Source: Paenibacillus sp. PvR098
Lineage (GTDB): Bacteria; Bacillota; Bacilli; Paenibacillales; NBRC-103111
Length of the DNA stretch: 64,000 nt
Direction of reading: 5' to 3'
Assembly: GCF_017833255.1 (NCBI RefSeq)
Contig: NZ_JAFIBU010000001.1
Coordinates: forward strand, 3,776,501 to 3,840,500
The notes beneath the pieces are model-generated. The model did not search any database. It was not told where the DNA came from and worked only from the letters and a program-made list of their open reading frames with translations. Made by a program: the position numbers and the translations under genes. Below, piece by piece: positions 47,100-57,476 of this stretch (position 1 is its first letter; each line of letters opens with the position of its first letter).

Positions 47100-48218
47100 T
47101 TATTTTTGTAAAATATCTATAATGGCACGAGAGCAATCGGTCGGATCATAGGTATTTCTCTTTCGTGTCATGCATCTCCGGCGCTTCTCCAAATCCGGGT
47201 AATGGTCAACGAGCAGTCTGAACCACTGGTCAACCGTTTCTACCGATTTGATGGGCTCTCCGAACCCATGCTCGGTAAAGTATTGCAAATTTTCTTCCTC
47301 TTGTCCCGGAATAGGTTTATAGAACAGCATAGGGATGCCCTTCGCCAGCCCCTCCGTACAGGTCATTCCTCCGGGCTTGGTGATCAACAGATCGGATACT
47401 TCCATCCATTTATCGATTTCTTTCGTAAAGCCAAGCAGCCGAATGTTAGGATGCTGGAACCGCTCGTCTTCCTGCAGCTCGGTAAGAGCCCTCGTATTAC
47501 TACCGAGGCAGACAACCAGCTGAATCCTGTCCCGCCACCGGATCAAATCCGTTAAGAAATCCTCATTCCTCACAAGACCCCAGCCCCCGCCCATAACCAG
47601 CACGGTCGGCAGCCGATTCAGTCCGAAGCGCGAGCGCAGTTCCTCGAGGTTATGCTGCTCCCAGAAGTTCGGATGAATCGGGATCCCCGTTACTTGAATG
47701 CGATCAGACGGTATGCCGCGTCCTAGCAGCTTTTGCTTTACATCAGGGGTCGAGACCAGGTATGTGGTGACTTCCTTACTGACCCAAGTTCCATGGGCAT
47801 CATAATCGGTAATGACGGTGCACAGCGGAACGTTCAGGCCGAACCGCTTCAGCCTGGAAATGACGACATTCGGGAATGGGTGGGTGCATACGATCGTATC
47901 CGGCTGCAGCTGGTTGATGACTTCCGCGGCATGCGCATAAAAGATCCGGTGGAGAGCAAGCTGCGAGAGACGGTTCAGCGATTTTTTATATTGCGATTTA
48001 TACATGAGACCGTAAAGCTTCGGTTGGTTTGATACGGTTTTGCGGTAGGCATTCAAAATCCATGGAGCCAGCGTCGGATGCAGAAACGTGCCCAGCTCGA
48101 GAACATGTGTCTGGATGTCGGGAGAGAGCATGCGAAGGCTGTCGGATAGGGCGTAGGCGGCCTGCGTATGGCCTGCTCCGAAGCCTTCGGATAATAATAA
48201 GACCCTCTTATTACGCAT
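47100..48218 (-). CDS. UgtP-like diacylglycerol glucosyltransferase (GT28)
   Basis: The 372-residue protein has the MGDG-synthase N-terminal domain (VLLLSEGFGAGHTQAAYALS) and the C-terminal UDP-sugar binding part with VLVMGGGWG and LLITKPGGMTCTEGLAKGIPM. Such enzymes add glucose to diacylglycerol to make glycolipid anchors of lipoteichoic acid. It is followed upstream by a PAP2 phosphatase gene on the same strand. Exact substrate inferred from family. Confidence 0.87.
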   Translation of the reverse strand: MRNKRVLLLSEGFGAGHTQAAYALSDSLRMLSPDIQTHVLELGTFLHPTLAPWILNAYRKTVSNQPKLYGLMYKSQYKKSLNRLSQLALHRIFYAHAAEVINQLQPDTIVCTHPFPNVVISRLKRFGLNVPLCTVITDYDAHGTWVSKEVTTYLVSTPDVKQKLLGRGIPSDRIQVTGIPIHPNFWEQHNLEELRSRFGLNRLPTVLVMGGGWGLVRNEDFLTDLIRWRDRIQLVVCLGSNTRALTELQEDERFQHPNIRLLGFTKEIDKWMEVSDLLITKPGGMTCTEGLAKGIPMLFYKPIPGQEEENLQYFTEHGFGEPIKSVETVDQWFRLLVDHYPDLEKRRRCMTRKRNTYDPTDCSRAIIDILQK

Positions 48219-48275
48219 TGCGGTTCACCATACCCTTGTATCAGTTGAATGTATATCGAATTAACACTACTGCTT

Positions 48276-48800
48276 TTATCCAAAAAAAGCAACGGTCGTC
48301 AAGGCCGTCATCGTCCCGATCAGCGAGCCGGCTAGAACGTCGGAGGGGTAGTGCAGTCCCAAATAAATACGCGACATGCCGACCAGTGAGGCTAATGGAA
48401 TCAAAATCGCCGCAAGCCAAGGAGTAATGAACATCAGCGGGACAGTTACCGAGAAAATGGCTGTCGTATGCCCGGAAGGGAACGAATGGTCCCTAAGTGG
48501 GTTTTTGCATGTATTGGTACCTTCAAGTACAAGATAAGGACGCAGACGCGGATATTTCTTCTTTATTATAGCGACAGGCACATGACTAAGTCCCAGTGCG
48601 ATACAGCTCACTATCCCGGCGGACTTCCATACCCCTTCGGCGAACAGGGCAATGCAAAGTGCCGTGGCAATCGATGCCGTAGCGCCCCCCAGATGAGTGA
48701 TGATGTTAAAAAAGAAATCCAGCACTTGATGCCGAATCCGCTGGTTGACAAAACAAAACATTCGGTTTTCATGATGCTGAAGCCATGTGATAATCCGGCT
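48276..48800 (-). CDS. PAP2 family membrane phosphatase (undecaprenyl-diphosphatase type)
   Basis: From ATG 48800 after GGAGG the product has 174 residues with about five membrane helices. All three PAP2 motifs are present: KKKYPRLRP, PSGHT and SRIYLGLHYPSD. BcrC-like members recycle undecaprenyl pyrophosphate, a step in wall synthesis and in bacitracin resistance; phosphatidate phosphatases are the alternative. It lies upstream of the UgtP-like gene, suggesting an envelope-lipid role. Confidence 0.88.
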   Translation of the reverse strand, partial: SRIITWLQHHENRMFCFVNQRIRHQVLDFFFNIITHLGGATASIATALCIALFAEGVWKSAGIVSCIALGLSHVPVAIIKKKYPRLRPYLVLEGTNTCKNPLRDHSFPSGHTTAIFSVTVPLMFITPWLAAILIPLASLVGMSRIYLGLHYPSDVLAGSLIGTMTALTTVAFFG

Positions 48801-49621
48801 CATGTTATCACCATACCTCCCTACAGTGGGGTAAGCTTTAGATAAGCTCATGTATTATTATAAAACACAATTGTTAATGGAGTATCAACGCTATATTAAA
48901 GAATCTTCCATTGACGAGGGTCTAACCGTCACCGTATGATATGAAACGGCAGGTTTGAAGGGTTCCTCTAACATAAATTATGAACGATGTGTGAGGCTTT
49001 GTCCAACATGAGAGTAGGCAAGTTTTTGGACAGGACCATGGGTCTTGATTTACAAAATATACGGGGGTTATAGGAGTTTGGTTCTATCTAATTAGAAGCA
49101 GCAACTTTTTCGCAAACAAGTTCGTCTGTATGATATTGGAAAATTGCTGCCTAAATGTACTCTTCAAGCAAAGTCAAAACTTATACAATGATGCTATTTA
49201 TTCCAGGTAGCCATTTAGTTTGTGCAAGCTTGGGTTTCGATTTTTGTGCAATGGTTTAAACATGTAATGAGCAGTAGTGTATCGGCTAAGATGGCGAAGA
49301 ACAAGCAGTTGGGATTGCGAAATCATCGCCTCTGTAAATTTAGACAAGAAAGTTTTTCCAAGCGGTACTTATAAAATAAATGAAAAACGATGAAAATAAG
49401 ACGTAAAAAGATGGATAGCAAAGAGTCTGACCGAAACTGCTGCTGTTTTTCCCGAAAATGATAAAGAACTGACTTAATCAAGCGATGTGGAGCTTTTGAC
49501 AAATCATAGCAAAGAGAGGAAAATCATATTCGGCGACCCTCCCAATTGGAGTGGCATTATCGAATCCGTTTTTTAAAAGAGAAAAAAATAGGGGTACATA
49601 CAAAAAAAAGGGGGATGTATC
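48801..49621. other. Gene-free intergenic region of about 0.8 kb
   Basis: No supported reading frame or known RNA is visible. The sequence is A/T-rich, with stop codons in all frames, and contains scattered short inverted repeats (for example GTCC..GGAC around 49008-49034). It ends in the ribosome binding site AAGGGGG of the next gene. It could carry a long regulatory leader, an unrecognised small RNA, or decayed DNA. Confidence 0.4.
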
Positions 49622-50857
49622 ATGCTGGACAGTATTTTGTTAGGCCTTCAGTTTACGCTGATCGTAGTCGGGGCTTATCAACTGGGTCTGACGTTTTTTG
49701 GCTGGTATCGCCGTAAGAACAAAGCACAGCACGCACCGCAAAAAACTTTTGCCGTCCTGGTGGCGGCGCATAACGAGGAACAAGTCGTCGGGGCGTTGAT
49801 TGAGAATTTGAAAAATTTGGATTATCCGAAAGAGTTGTACGATATATTCGTGATTGCCGACAACTGTACCGATAACACGGCGCAAATTGCCCGCGATATG
49901 GGAGTATATGCCTGCGAACGCCATAATCCGAACCTGAGAGGCAAAGGGTACGCGATTGAGTGGATGCTCAAGGAGCTTTGGAAGATGCCTCGCGAATACG
50001 ACGCGGTGGTCATGTTCGATGCCGATAACCTGTCAAGCTCGGATTATCTAAGACACATGAATAACGACTTGTGCGAAGGCGCCAAAGTCATTCAGGCTTA
50101 TCTGGATACCAAAAATCCTAACGATTCCTGGATTACCGCTTCGTATGCCATTTCTTATTTTTTCAGCAACCGATTCTGGCAGCTGCCTCGTACCAATTTG
50201 AAGTTGGCCAACTTTCTAGGCGGAACAGGCATGTGCTTTGAAACGGGGCTGCTCAAGCAGATCGGCTGGGGTGCGACAAGTCTTGTTGAGGACTTGGAAT
50301 TCTCCATGCGATGCGTCAAATTAGGCGTGAAGCCCACCTTTAATCAGGATGCGAAGGTATACGACGAGAAGCCTCTTACGTTTAGAGCTTCGGCGAAGCA
50401 AAGGCTGCGTTGGATGCAAGGACATTTTGACGTTTGCCGCCGTTACTTTTTCGTATTGCTTTGGCAGGGGATTAAAGAACGCAGCTGGACGAAAATTGAT
50501 GCCGCGATTTACTCGGCCAATGTATATAATTTTTTCTTGGGTTCGATTGTAACGATGGCAGTTTGGTTCGACAATGTCATACTTGGTGGAGCACAGCTTA
50601 CTAAGCTGTACGAAATGTCTCCTATCTTGTTTAACGTGGTTACGATCTCGATCTATGTATTGCTTCCGATCTCCATGATCATGGATAAGGCATCTCTGAA
50701 AACATATAAGTATTTGATCCTGTATCCTATTTTTATGTTTTCTTGGTGGCCGATCACGATTTATGCGTTCTTCACGCAAAACAATAAGCAGTGGAGCCAT
50801 ACGGAGCATACCCGCGTGATTCGTCTCGAGGATATGCACAGCAAACAGGCTAGTTAA
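49622..50857 (+). CDS. Family 2 (processive) membrane glycosyltransferase
   Basis: The 411-residue protein starts with one membrane helix and ends with three or four. The GT2 catalytic domain shows AVLVAAHNEEQVV, the metal-binding MFDADN, VEDLEFSM and the product-channel motif KQRLRWMQGH. This is the layout of IcaA, hyaluronan and other exopolysaccharide synthases. No partner polysaccharide genes are nearby, so the product is unknown. A long gene-free stretch precedes it. Confidence 0.88.
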   Translation: MLDSILLGLQFTLIVVGAYQLGLTFFGWYRRKNKAQHAPQKTFAVLVAAHNEEQVVGALIENLKNLDYPKELYDIFVIADNCTDNTAQIARDMGVYACERHNPNLRGKGYAIEWMLKELWKMPREYDAVVMFDADNLSSSDYLRHMNNDLCEGAKVIQAYLDTKNPNDSWITASYAISYFFSNRFWQLPRTNLKLANFLGGTGMCFETGLLKQIGWGATSLVEDLEFSMRCVKLGVKPTFNQDAKVYDEKPLTFRASAKQRLRWMQGHFDVCRRYFFVLLWQGIKERSWTKIDAAIYSANVYNFFLGSIVTMAVWFDNVILGGAQLTKLYEMSPILFNVVTISIYVLLPISMIMDKASLKTYKYLILYPIFMFSWWPITIYAFFTQNNKQWSHTEHTRVIRLEDMHSKQAS

Positions 50858-50885
50858 ATTACTTTGAGAAAATCGACATACTCCG

Positions 50886-50915
50886 TTGACTTCCATAAAC
50901 GGAGTGTGGTATAGT
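50886..50915 (+). promoter_or_regulatory. Promoter of the infC operon
   Basis: -35 TTGACT (50886-50891), an 18-base spacer and -10 TATAGT (50910-50915). Confidence 0.7.
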
Positions 50916-50921
50916 ATTTGA

Positions 50922-51076
50922 GTGCGAAAGAAGAAGCGCCCGCTTCTCACCTGTCCGACGTAGGTTGGCTGGTTATGAATGAGAGTGACCTTACTTGAAT
51001 ATCTGATGTTTTATCGGATAGATCAATCACTTGAAACAAACCGCGTGGGCGTTTTTATCGCCCACGTATTTTTTTT
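50922..51076 (+). promoter_or_regulatory. L20-type ribosomal protein leader with terminator
   Basis: The transcript before infC has the structured region of an infC-rpmI-rplT leader, ending in a terminator: CGTGGGCG (51044-51051) pairs with CGCCCACG (51059-51066), then nine or more T. Free L20 is known to bind such leaders in Firmicutes and cause early termination. I assign the class from context and position; I cannot fold the full aptamer here. Confidence 0.75.
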
Positions 51077-51103
51077 TAATAAACCCTTTGGAGGTGGCAG
51101 GTT

Positions 51104-51619
51104 ATCAGTACAGAACACATCATCAATGATGAAATTCGTGCAAGAGAAGTTCGTTTGATTGGCGCAGATGGAGAGCAGCTCGGCATCAAGCCGTTCCGGG
51201 AAGCGATGCAGATTGCACTGGATCAGAACTTGGACTTGGTTAACGTGGCTCCAACGGCGAAACCGCCGGTCTGTCGGATCATGGATTACGGTAAATACCG
51301 CTATGAGATGCAGAAGAAAGAGAAGGAAGCCCGTAAGAACCAGAAGATCGTTGAGCTTAAAGAAGTTCGTTTGAGTGCGACGATTGACGAGCACGACTTC
51401 CAAACGAAGCTTCGCAATGTAACGAAATTTCTGAACGACGGCGATAAAGTAAAGCTGTCGGTACGCTTCCGCGGCCGGGAGATCGCTCACGCCCAAATCG
51501 GACAGCGCGTTCTGGAACGGATGGCTGCCGAGGTAGAAGAGTTATGCGTCATTGAACGCAGGCCGAAGCTGGAAGGTCGGAGCATGATCATGATCTTGGC
51601 CCCGAAACAACAGCAATAA
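51104..51619 (+). CDS. infC: Translation initiation factor IF-3
   Basis: The frame upstream of the first ATG or TTG codes for the conserved IF-3 N-terminus (ISTEHIINDEIRAREVRLIG), so the real start is a non-standard ATC at 51104, nine bases after GGAGG. This gives 171 residues, the expected length. AUU, AUC or AUA starts are a known autoregulatory feature of infC. Other family motifs are VCRIMDYGKYRYEMQKKEKE and LSVRFRGREIAH. First gene of the infC-rpmI-rplT operon. Confidence 0.93.
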   Translation: MSTEHIINDEIRAREVRLIGADGEQLGIKPFREAMQIALDQNLDLVNVAPTAKPPVCRIMDYGKYRYEMQKKEKEARKNQKIVELKEVRLSATIDEHDFQTKLRNVTKFLNDGDKVKLSVRFRGREIAHAQIGQRVLERMAAEVEELCVIERRPKLEGRSMIMILAPKQQQ

Positions 51620-51645
51620 TTTTATTTTTAAGGAGGAACCCCCCC

Positions 51646-51846
51646 ATGCCAAAAATGAAAACACACAGCAGCCTGAAAGGCCGTTTCAAAATTACAGGTA
51701 CAGGTAAAGTGAAACGTTATAAATCAGGTAAGAACCACCTGCTGTCCGGTAAATCCGCTCGTCAGAAGCGCGTTCTGGGCACGAACCCGGTTATGGCTCC
51801 AGGCGATGTAAAACGCCTGAAACAACAGCTCGGCAACATCAAGTAA
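51646..51846 (+). CDS. rpmI: 50S ribosomal protein L35
   Basis: The 66-residue, very basic protein begins MPKMKTHSSLKGRFKITGTG and contains KRYKSGKNHLLSGKS, as in L35. GGAGGAA precedes the ATG. Part of the infC operon, 26 bases after infC. Confidence 0.97.
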   Translation: MPKMKTHSSLKGRFKITGTGKVKRYKSGKNHLLSGKSARQKRVLGTNPVMAPGDVKRLKQQLGNIK

Positions 51847-51886
51847 TTTCGTTTGTATACTTAACAATCCTTGGAGGTAGATCATC

Positions 51887-52246
51887 ATGGCAAGAGTGAA
51901 AGGCGGATTCATCCGCACTCGTCGTCGCAAGAAAATTTTGAAGCTTGCTAAAGGTTACTTCGGTTCCAAACATAGATTATTTAAAACAGCTAAAGAGCAA
52001 GTTATGAAATCCTTGGTGTACGCATACCGTGACCGCCGTCAGAACAAGCGTGTTTTCCGCAAACTGTGGATTACGCGGATCAACGCGGCAGCTCGTCAAA
52101 ACGGTTTGTCCTACAGCAAGCTAATGCACGGCCTGAAGCTGTCTGGTGTAGAAGTGAACCGCAAGATGCTCGCGGAGCTTGCTGTTAACGACATCAATGC
52201 GTTTAACTCCTTAGCCGAAACTGCGAAGCAAAAAGTTAACGCGTAA
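51887..52246 (+). CDS. rplT: 50S ribosomal protein L20
   Basis: The 119-residue protein starts [19 protein letters not shown], with [20 protein letters not shown] and LWITRINAA, as in L20. It is essential early in 50S assembly and also regulates the operon by binding its leader. Last gene of the operon, followed by a terminator. Confidence 0.97.
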   Translation: MARVKGGFIRTRRRKKILKLAKGYFGSKHRLFKTAKEQVMKSLVYAYRDRRQNKRVFRKLWITRINAAARQNGLSYSKLMHGLKLSGVEVNRKMLAELAVNDINAFNSLAETAKQKVNA

Positions 52247-52265
52247 TTCATCGGATCAACATAAC

Positions 52266-52320
52266 AGCACCTCCTGCAAAAGATGCGTTCTAACGTATCT
52301 TCTACAGGAGGTGCTTTTTG
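52266..52320 (+). terminator. Terminator of the infC operon
   Basis: AGCACCTCCTG (52266-52276) pairs with CAGGAGGTGCT (52305-52315) with an inner stem AGAT/ATCT, then TTTTT. Confidence 0.85.
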
Positions 52321-52375
52321 GTATGGTTTTCATCTATTTAATATGAAAGAAACGATTCGCGGTCCCTGGATGATG

Positions 52376-53380
52376 TTAAGTGGATTGTAATTGATCAAGA
52401 TCGGCCGTTACTTTCTCGATCATCTGAACGAACGAGGATAATTCTTCAGCGCTGGCTGCCTGCGTCTGGGCCTGGGTGGTAGTTTGCTTCGACTCATGTT
52501 CTACTTCTTTAAGCAGTCGTGAGATCGTCCCCAGCTTCGCCTGTATTTGTCCAAGGGCTCCCTTGGAGCCGCTTGCTAATTTGCGAACTTCGTTTGCGAC
52601 TACCTCAAAACCGCGTCCATGTTCACCTGCTCTAGCCGCTTCGATCGCCGCGTTGAGACCGAGTAAGTGAGTTTGATCGGAGATCTCTTGTATGAGTGAT
52701 CCCATAGTTTGAATTTGCTTTACTTCTGTAGTGAGCTCCTGCACCATGTCATGGGACTTCTCCTGCGATTCTGCTGAACGAATAGCCGAGTTTGCGACCG
52801 ACTGGCTGCTTCTGCTCAGCTCCACCATCATCGAAACCAGCTCCTGCACGGCCGAGCTGATCCCCTGCAGCAAACGCCCTTGTTCATCCACTAGCCCTTG
52901 AATTTTTTGCTTTTCATGATATTCATAGGCTTCTAGTACAAGCTGAGAGTCCAGGTTGAACATTTTGGTGAGTGCATTGATTACCGGCAGCCATCCATCC
53001 GGTAAAATACGTTTGAAGTGGCTTGTTGCCAAATCAAGATACAGCATATACGTTCCCAGGTACCATTGCGTCGTCAAGCCGATCCGCGAGTGCACCTGGC
53101 CTATAAAAATCCTTCTTTCTATAAATGCATCATCTATTGTACCTGAGGTTAGCGAAAGGAAATACCATCGCTGGGATTCCTTTAATCGATCAATCGTACT
53201 GTGGGTTTCAATGATTCGCCTAAGTTCCGGACGCTGCATAATCCGTTCATAAAGCTCGTCAACTAATGCATAAACTACATCTTTGAAGGCTTTTTCTCTG
53301 CTATGCAAGAGCTGTAAATCATCATTTGTGATGCCAATGTAATCCAGCTGCTGCTTGCGTACCTCTGATAGATTATTCAT
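52376..53380 (-). CDS. Globin-coupled sensor / methyl-accepting protein (HemAT-like)
   Basis: The 334-residue soluble protein has an N-terminal protoglobin domain; the proximal heme ligand is likely His97 in [19 protein letters not shown]. The C-terminal half is a methyl-accepting coiled coil with the conserved hairpin tip [30 protein letters not shown]. HemAT senses oxygen and signals to CheA. It is shorter than HemAT of B. subtilis (about 430 residues) because the MCP part is compact. No other chemotaxis gene is nearby. Confidence 0.88.
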   Translation of the reverse strand: MNNLSEVRKQQLDYIGITNDDLQLLHSREKAFKDVVYALVDELYERIMQRPELRRIIETHSTIDRLKESQRWYFLSLTSGTIDDAFIERRIFIGQVHSRIGLTTQWYLGTYMLYLDLATSHFKRILPDGWLPVINALTKMFNLDSQLVLEAYEYHEKQKIQGLVDEQGRLLQGISSAVQELVSMMVELSRSSQSVANSAIRSAESQEKSHDMVQELTTEVKQIQTMGSLIQEISDQTHLLGLNAAIEAARAGEHGRGFEVVANEVRKLASGSKGALGQIQAKLGTISRLLKEVEHESKQTTTQAQTQAASAEELSSFVQMIEKVTADLDQLQST

Positions 53381-53540
53381 GATGATCCCCTCTACATAAT
53401 GTGATATATTAGAATAGGATTCGATATCCGAATCTAATTTCCTTCCACTAAAATATGAAAAAAATGATCAGCTCGCACGATGGCGTTACAGCCCCATATC
53501 AAGTCATCTCGCTTAGATGGAGCGGGACCCTCATTTCCGC

Positions 53541-53569
53541 TTGACTAAAGCAAAGGTTCGGCATATAAT
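53541..53569 (+). promoter_or_regulatory. Promoter of the ilv-leu operon
   Basis: -35 TTGACT (53541-53546), a 17-base spacer and consensus -10 TATAAT (53564-53569), directly upstream of the T-box leader. Confidence 0.8.
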
Positions 53570-53575
53570 AAACAA

Positions 53576-53926
53576 AAAGTACAACAGAGTTATCGGCTAT
53601 GAAGAGGACGAAGTTATAAGGGCTCTTATGTTCAGAGAGCGGCGGAGATGCTGAGACCAATGCCATTAATCCCTTATGTACGAGCTCACCTCGGAGCTGT
53701 TTTCCTGAAAAGCGCGGCGCCTTTAAAGCGTCATGGGTACTAGGGAGAATCGGAGTGGCACACGTTACCGTGCCGAGGGTAAGCGACGCGCCTGCTAGCG
53801 GCGTGCATTACCTGCTAAGGTTATTTGCTGTGAGGCATTTGACAAATCTGGGTGGTACCACGGAAGATCAACCCCTTTCGTCCCGTCAGACGCTATTGTT
53901 GCGTTTGGGGCGAGAGGGGTTTTTTA
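53576..53926 (+). promoter_or_regulatory. T-box leader with predicted leucine (CTC) specifier
   Basis: The invariant T-box GGGTGGTACCACGG lies at 53849-53862. AGAGAG (53634-53639) and GCTGAGA (53650-53656) are typical Stem I motifs. The specifier position before ACCTCGGAG reads CTC (53685-53687), a leucine codon, as in the B. subtilis ilv-leu leader. The regulated terminator pairs 53872-53884 with 53907-53919, then six T. Uncharged tRNA-Leu should allow read-through into ilvB. Confidence 0.9.
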
Positions 53927-53960
53927 GTTGTTGTCGGACTTTTTGAGAGGAGGGCTATAC

Positions 53961-55700
53961 ATGATCGTTCAAACCAAACAAAAGTCGAAGGAGCAGCTGC
54001 ACGAAGAGCTGCTGAAGCCAGATACCATTACAGGATCGGAGATGCTGCTGCGCAGCTTGCTGCTGGAGGACGTGGATTGCGTCTTTGGCTATCCGGGTGG
54101 AGCGGTTTTATATATTTACGATGCGATGCACGGCAATTCGGATTTCAACCATTTGCTGACGCGTCATGAACAGGGTGCGATTCACGCGGCAGACGGCTAT
54201 GCCCGTTCAACCGGGAAGGTAGGCGTATGTATCGCTACTTCCGGGCCGGGAGCGACGAATCTTGTCACCGGTATTGCTACAGCATACATGGACTCGGTTC
54301 CGCTTGTTGTCATCACAGGCAACGTAGCGACGACAGTGATCGGTACGGATGCCTTCCAAGAAGCGGATATTACCGGCATCACGATGCCGATCACGAAGCA
54401 CAGCTATTTGGTGCGCGATGTGAAGGATTTGCCTCGTATTATTAAAGAAGCGTTCCATATTGCTTCGACCGGCCGTAAAGGACCGGTGCTGATCGACATT
54501 CCGAAGGATGTATCGAACGACACGGCGGCGTTCTATTATCCGGAAAATGTGGAGATCCGCGGGTACCACCCGACATTGCATCCTAACAAGCTTCAGGTGG
54601 ACCGCATGCTGGAGGCGATTGCAGAAAGTGAGCGCCCCGTCATTATCGCCGGCGGCGGTATCGTCTACGCCGATGCGTCCAAAGAACTGATTGAGTTCGT
54701 GGAAAAAACCCGTATTCCCGTTACCACTACCCTGCTTGGCTTGGGGGGCTTCCCAAGTGCGCATGACCTTTGGCTTGGGATGCCGGGGATGCACGGGACG
54801 TACGCAGCCAATCATGCGCTGCAGAATTGCGATCTGCTGATCGGCATTGGCGCAAGGTTTGATGACCGCGTGACGATGAAGGTGAACGGCTTTGCTCCTA
54901 AAGCAAAGAAAATCGTCCACATTGACGTCGATCCGGCGGAAATAGGCAAAATCGTTGAAACGGCGATTCCGGTTGTTGGAGACGTGAAAACGGTGCTCCA
55001 GCTGGCTAACCTGAAAGCGAAACCGTCCAAATCGGAACAGTGGATCGGGTGGAATCAAGAAAACAAGAAGAACTTCCCGCTGAGCTATCAAGATTCGGAT
55101 ACGGAGCTGAAGCCGCAGTATGTGATCGAAATGATCAATGATACGACCAAGGGCGAAGCGATTGTGACGACCGATGTAGGGCAGCACCAAATGTGGACGG
55201 CACAGTACTACAAGTTCAATCATCCGCGTTCTTGGATCACTTCCGGAGGTCTGGGAACAATGGGCTTTGGCTTCCCTTCGGCGATCGGTGCGCAGGTGGC
55301 TCATCCGGATCGGCTGGTCGTTTCCATCAACGGCGATGGCGGCATGCAAATGTGCTCGCAGGAGTTAGCGATTTGCGCGATTAACAAGATCCCGGTCAAG
55401 ATTGTCGTTATCAACAATCAGGTGTTGGGTATGGTTCGCCAGTGGCAGGAGCTTATCTACGATAATCGTTACAGTCATATCGATCTTGCCGGCAGCCCGG
55501 ACTTTGTGAAATTGGCCGAAGCTTACGGCGTGAAGGGTCTTAGAGCTTCGAATAAAGAAGATGCCCGCCGTGTATGGCAGGAAGCGCTGGACACCCCGGG
55601 TCCGGTGCTCGTCGAATTTGTCGTGCGCAAAGAGGAGAACGTGTTTCCGATGGTAACGCAGGGCTCGACGATAGACCAAATGATAATGGGGGATTCGTAA
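53961..55700 (+). CDS. ilvB: Acetolactate synthase large subunit
   Basis: From ATG 53961 behind GAGAGGAGGG the product has 579 residues. It condenses pyruvate with pyruvate or 2-ketobutyrate, the first common step of valine, leucine and isoleucine synthesis. ThDP motifs are VFGYPGGAVLYIYDAM, the catalytic Glu of RHEQGAIHAADGYAR and the metal-binding NGDGGMQMCSQELA. It needs the IlvN subunit, encoded immediately after its stop. A longer upstream frame runs into the T-box terminator and is not used. Confidence 0.97.
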   Translation: MIVQTKQKSKEQLHEELLKPDTITGSEMLLRSLLLEDVDCVFGYPGGAVLYIYDAMHGNSDFNHLLTRHEQGAIHAADGYARSTGKVGVCIATSGPGATNLVTGIATAYMDSVPLVVITGNVATTVIGTDAFQEADITGITMPITKHSYLVRDVKDLPRIIKEAFHIASTGRKGPVLIDIPKDVSNDTAAFYYPENVEIRGYHPTLHPNKLQVDRMLEAIAESERPVIIAGGGIVYADASKELIEFVEKTRIPVTTTLLGLGGFPSAHDLWLGMPGMHGTYAANHALQNCDLLIGIGARFDDRVTMKVNGFAPKAKKIVHIDVDPAEIGKIVETAIPVVGDVKTVLQLANLKAKPSKSEQWIGWNQENKKNFPLSYQDSDTELKPQYVIEMINDTTKGEAIVTTDVGQHQMWTAQYYKFNHPRSWITSGGLGTMGFGFPSAIGAQVAHPDRLVVSINGDGGMQMCSQELAICAINKIPVKIVVINNQVLGMVRQWQELIYDNRYSHIDLAGSPDFVKLAEAYGVKGLRASNKEDARRVWQEALDTPGPVLVEFVVRKEENVFPMVTQGSTIDQMIMGDS

Positions 55701-56189
55701 ATGACTCGCAAACACACCATATCCGTTCTAGTGAATAATCAGCCCGGTGTGCTGCAGCGTGTATCTGGTCTGTTCGGCCGCCGGGGCTTCAATATCGAGA
55801 GCATCACTGTCGGCGAGTCCGAGGAAAAGGGCCTGTCTCGAATGATTATCGTTACTACTGGTGATGATAATACGCTGGAGCAAGTATCGAAACAGCTTTA
55901 CAAGCTGGTCGATGTCATCAAAGTCGTCGATCTGAGTTCGAATCCCATGGTTGCGCGTGAGCTCGCCTTGATCAAGGTCAATGCGGAGCCTGGCATCCGT
56001 CCTGAGATTCTCGGCGTGGTTGAGACATTCCGTGCAGCCATCGTTGACATCGGTCCGAACACGCTGGTCGTGCAGGTGGTTGGCGATTCAGAGAAAATCG
56101 ACGCGATGACCGAGCTGCTGAAGCCTTACGGCATTAAGGAGCTGTCCCGGACAGGCGTAACGGCGATGATTCGAGGCATGGTGAAATAA
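55701..56189 (+). CDS. ilvN: Acetolactate synthase regulatory subunit
   Basis: The 162-residue protein starts KHTISVLVNNQPGVLQRVSGLFGRRGFNIESITVG, an ACT domain that binds valine for feedback inhibition, and has a second ACT-like half (ELALIKVNAEPGIRPEILGVVE). It begins at the base after the ilvB stop codon. Confidence 0.96.
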   Translation: MTRKHTISVLVNNQPGVLQRVSGLFGRRGFNIESITVGESEEKGLSRMIIVTTGDDNTLEQVSKQLYKLVDVIKVVDLSSNPMVARELALIKVNAEPGIRPEILGVVETFRAAIVDIGPNTLVVQVVGDSEKIDAMTELLKPYGIKELSRTGVTAMIRGMVK

Positions 56190-56226
56190 CCGTTTGAAGA
56201 TATTCAAGTAATCGTAGTACAATGTT

Positions 56227-57321
<1,095 letters not shown>

Positions 57322-57360
57322 TTAACAAACAACGAATGTTGAGCGGCTTAAGGTCGGCTT

Positions 57361-57428
57361 GGGAACAGCGTGGGGAACGGACGGCAGGGCATGTTCGTTC
57401 CCGGACGGTTCCCTGGCTGTACCTTTTT
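57361..57428 (+). other. Nested hairpin between ilvC and leuA
   Basis: Outer GGGAAC (57361-57366) pairs with GTTCCC (57408-57413), inner GGGAACG (57373-57379) with CGTTCCC (57396-57402). A short T run (57422-57427) follows, so partial termination or RNA processing before leuA is possible. Confidence 0.5.
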
Positions 57429-57476
57429 CTGCTTTAATAAAGTAGTTAAATTATGATAAAGCGCAGGTGAGACGGC

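Noticed and set aside
49500-49621. c-di-GMP riboswitch before the family 2 glycosyltransferase
   Set aside because: Neither class of conserved core sequence could be found there.
54207-55349. 380-codon minus-strand frame
   Set aside because: Lies entirely opposite ilvB; His/Arg-rich translation without motifs.
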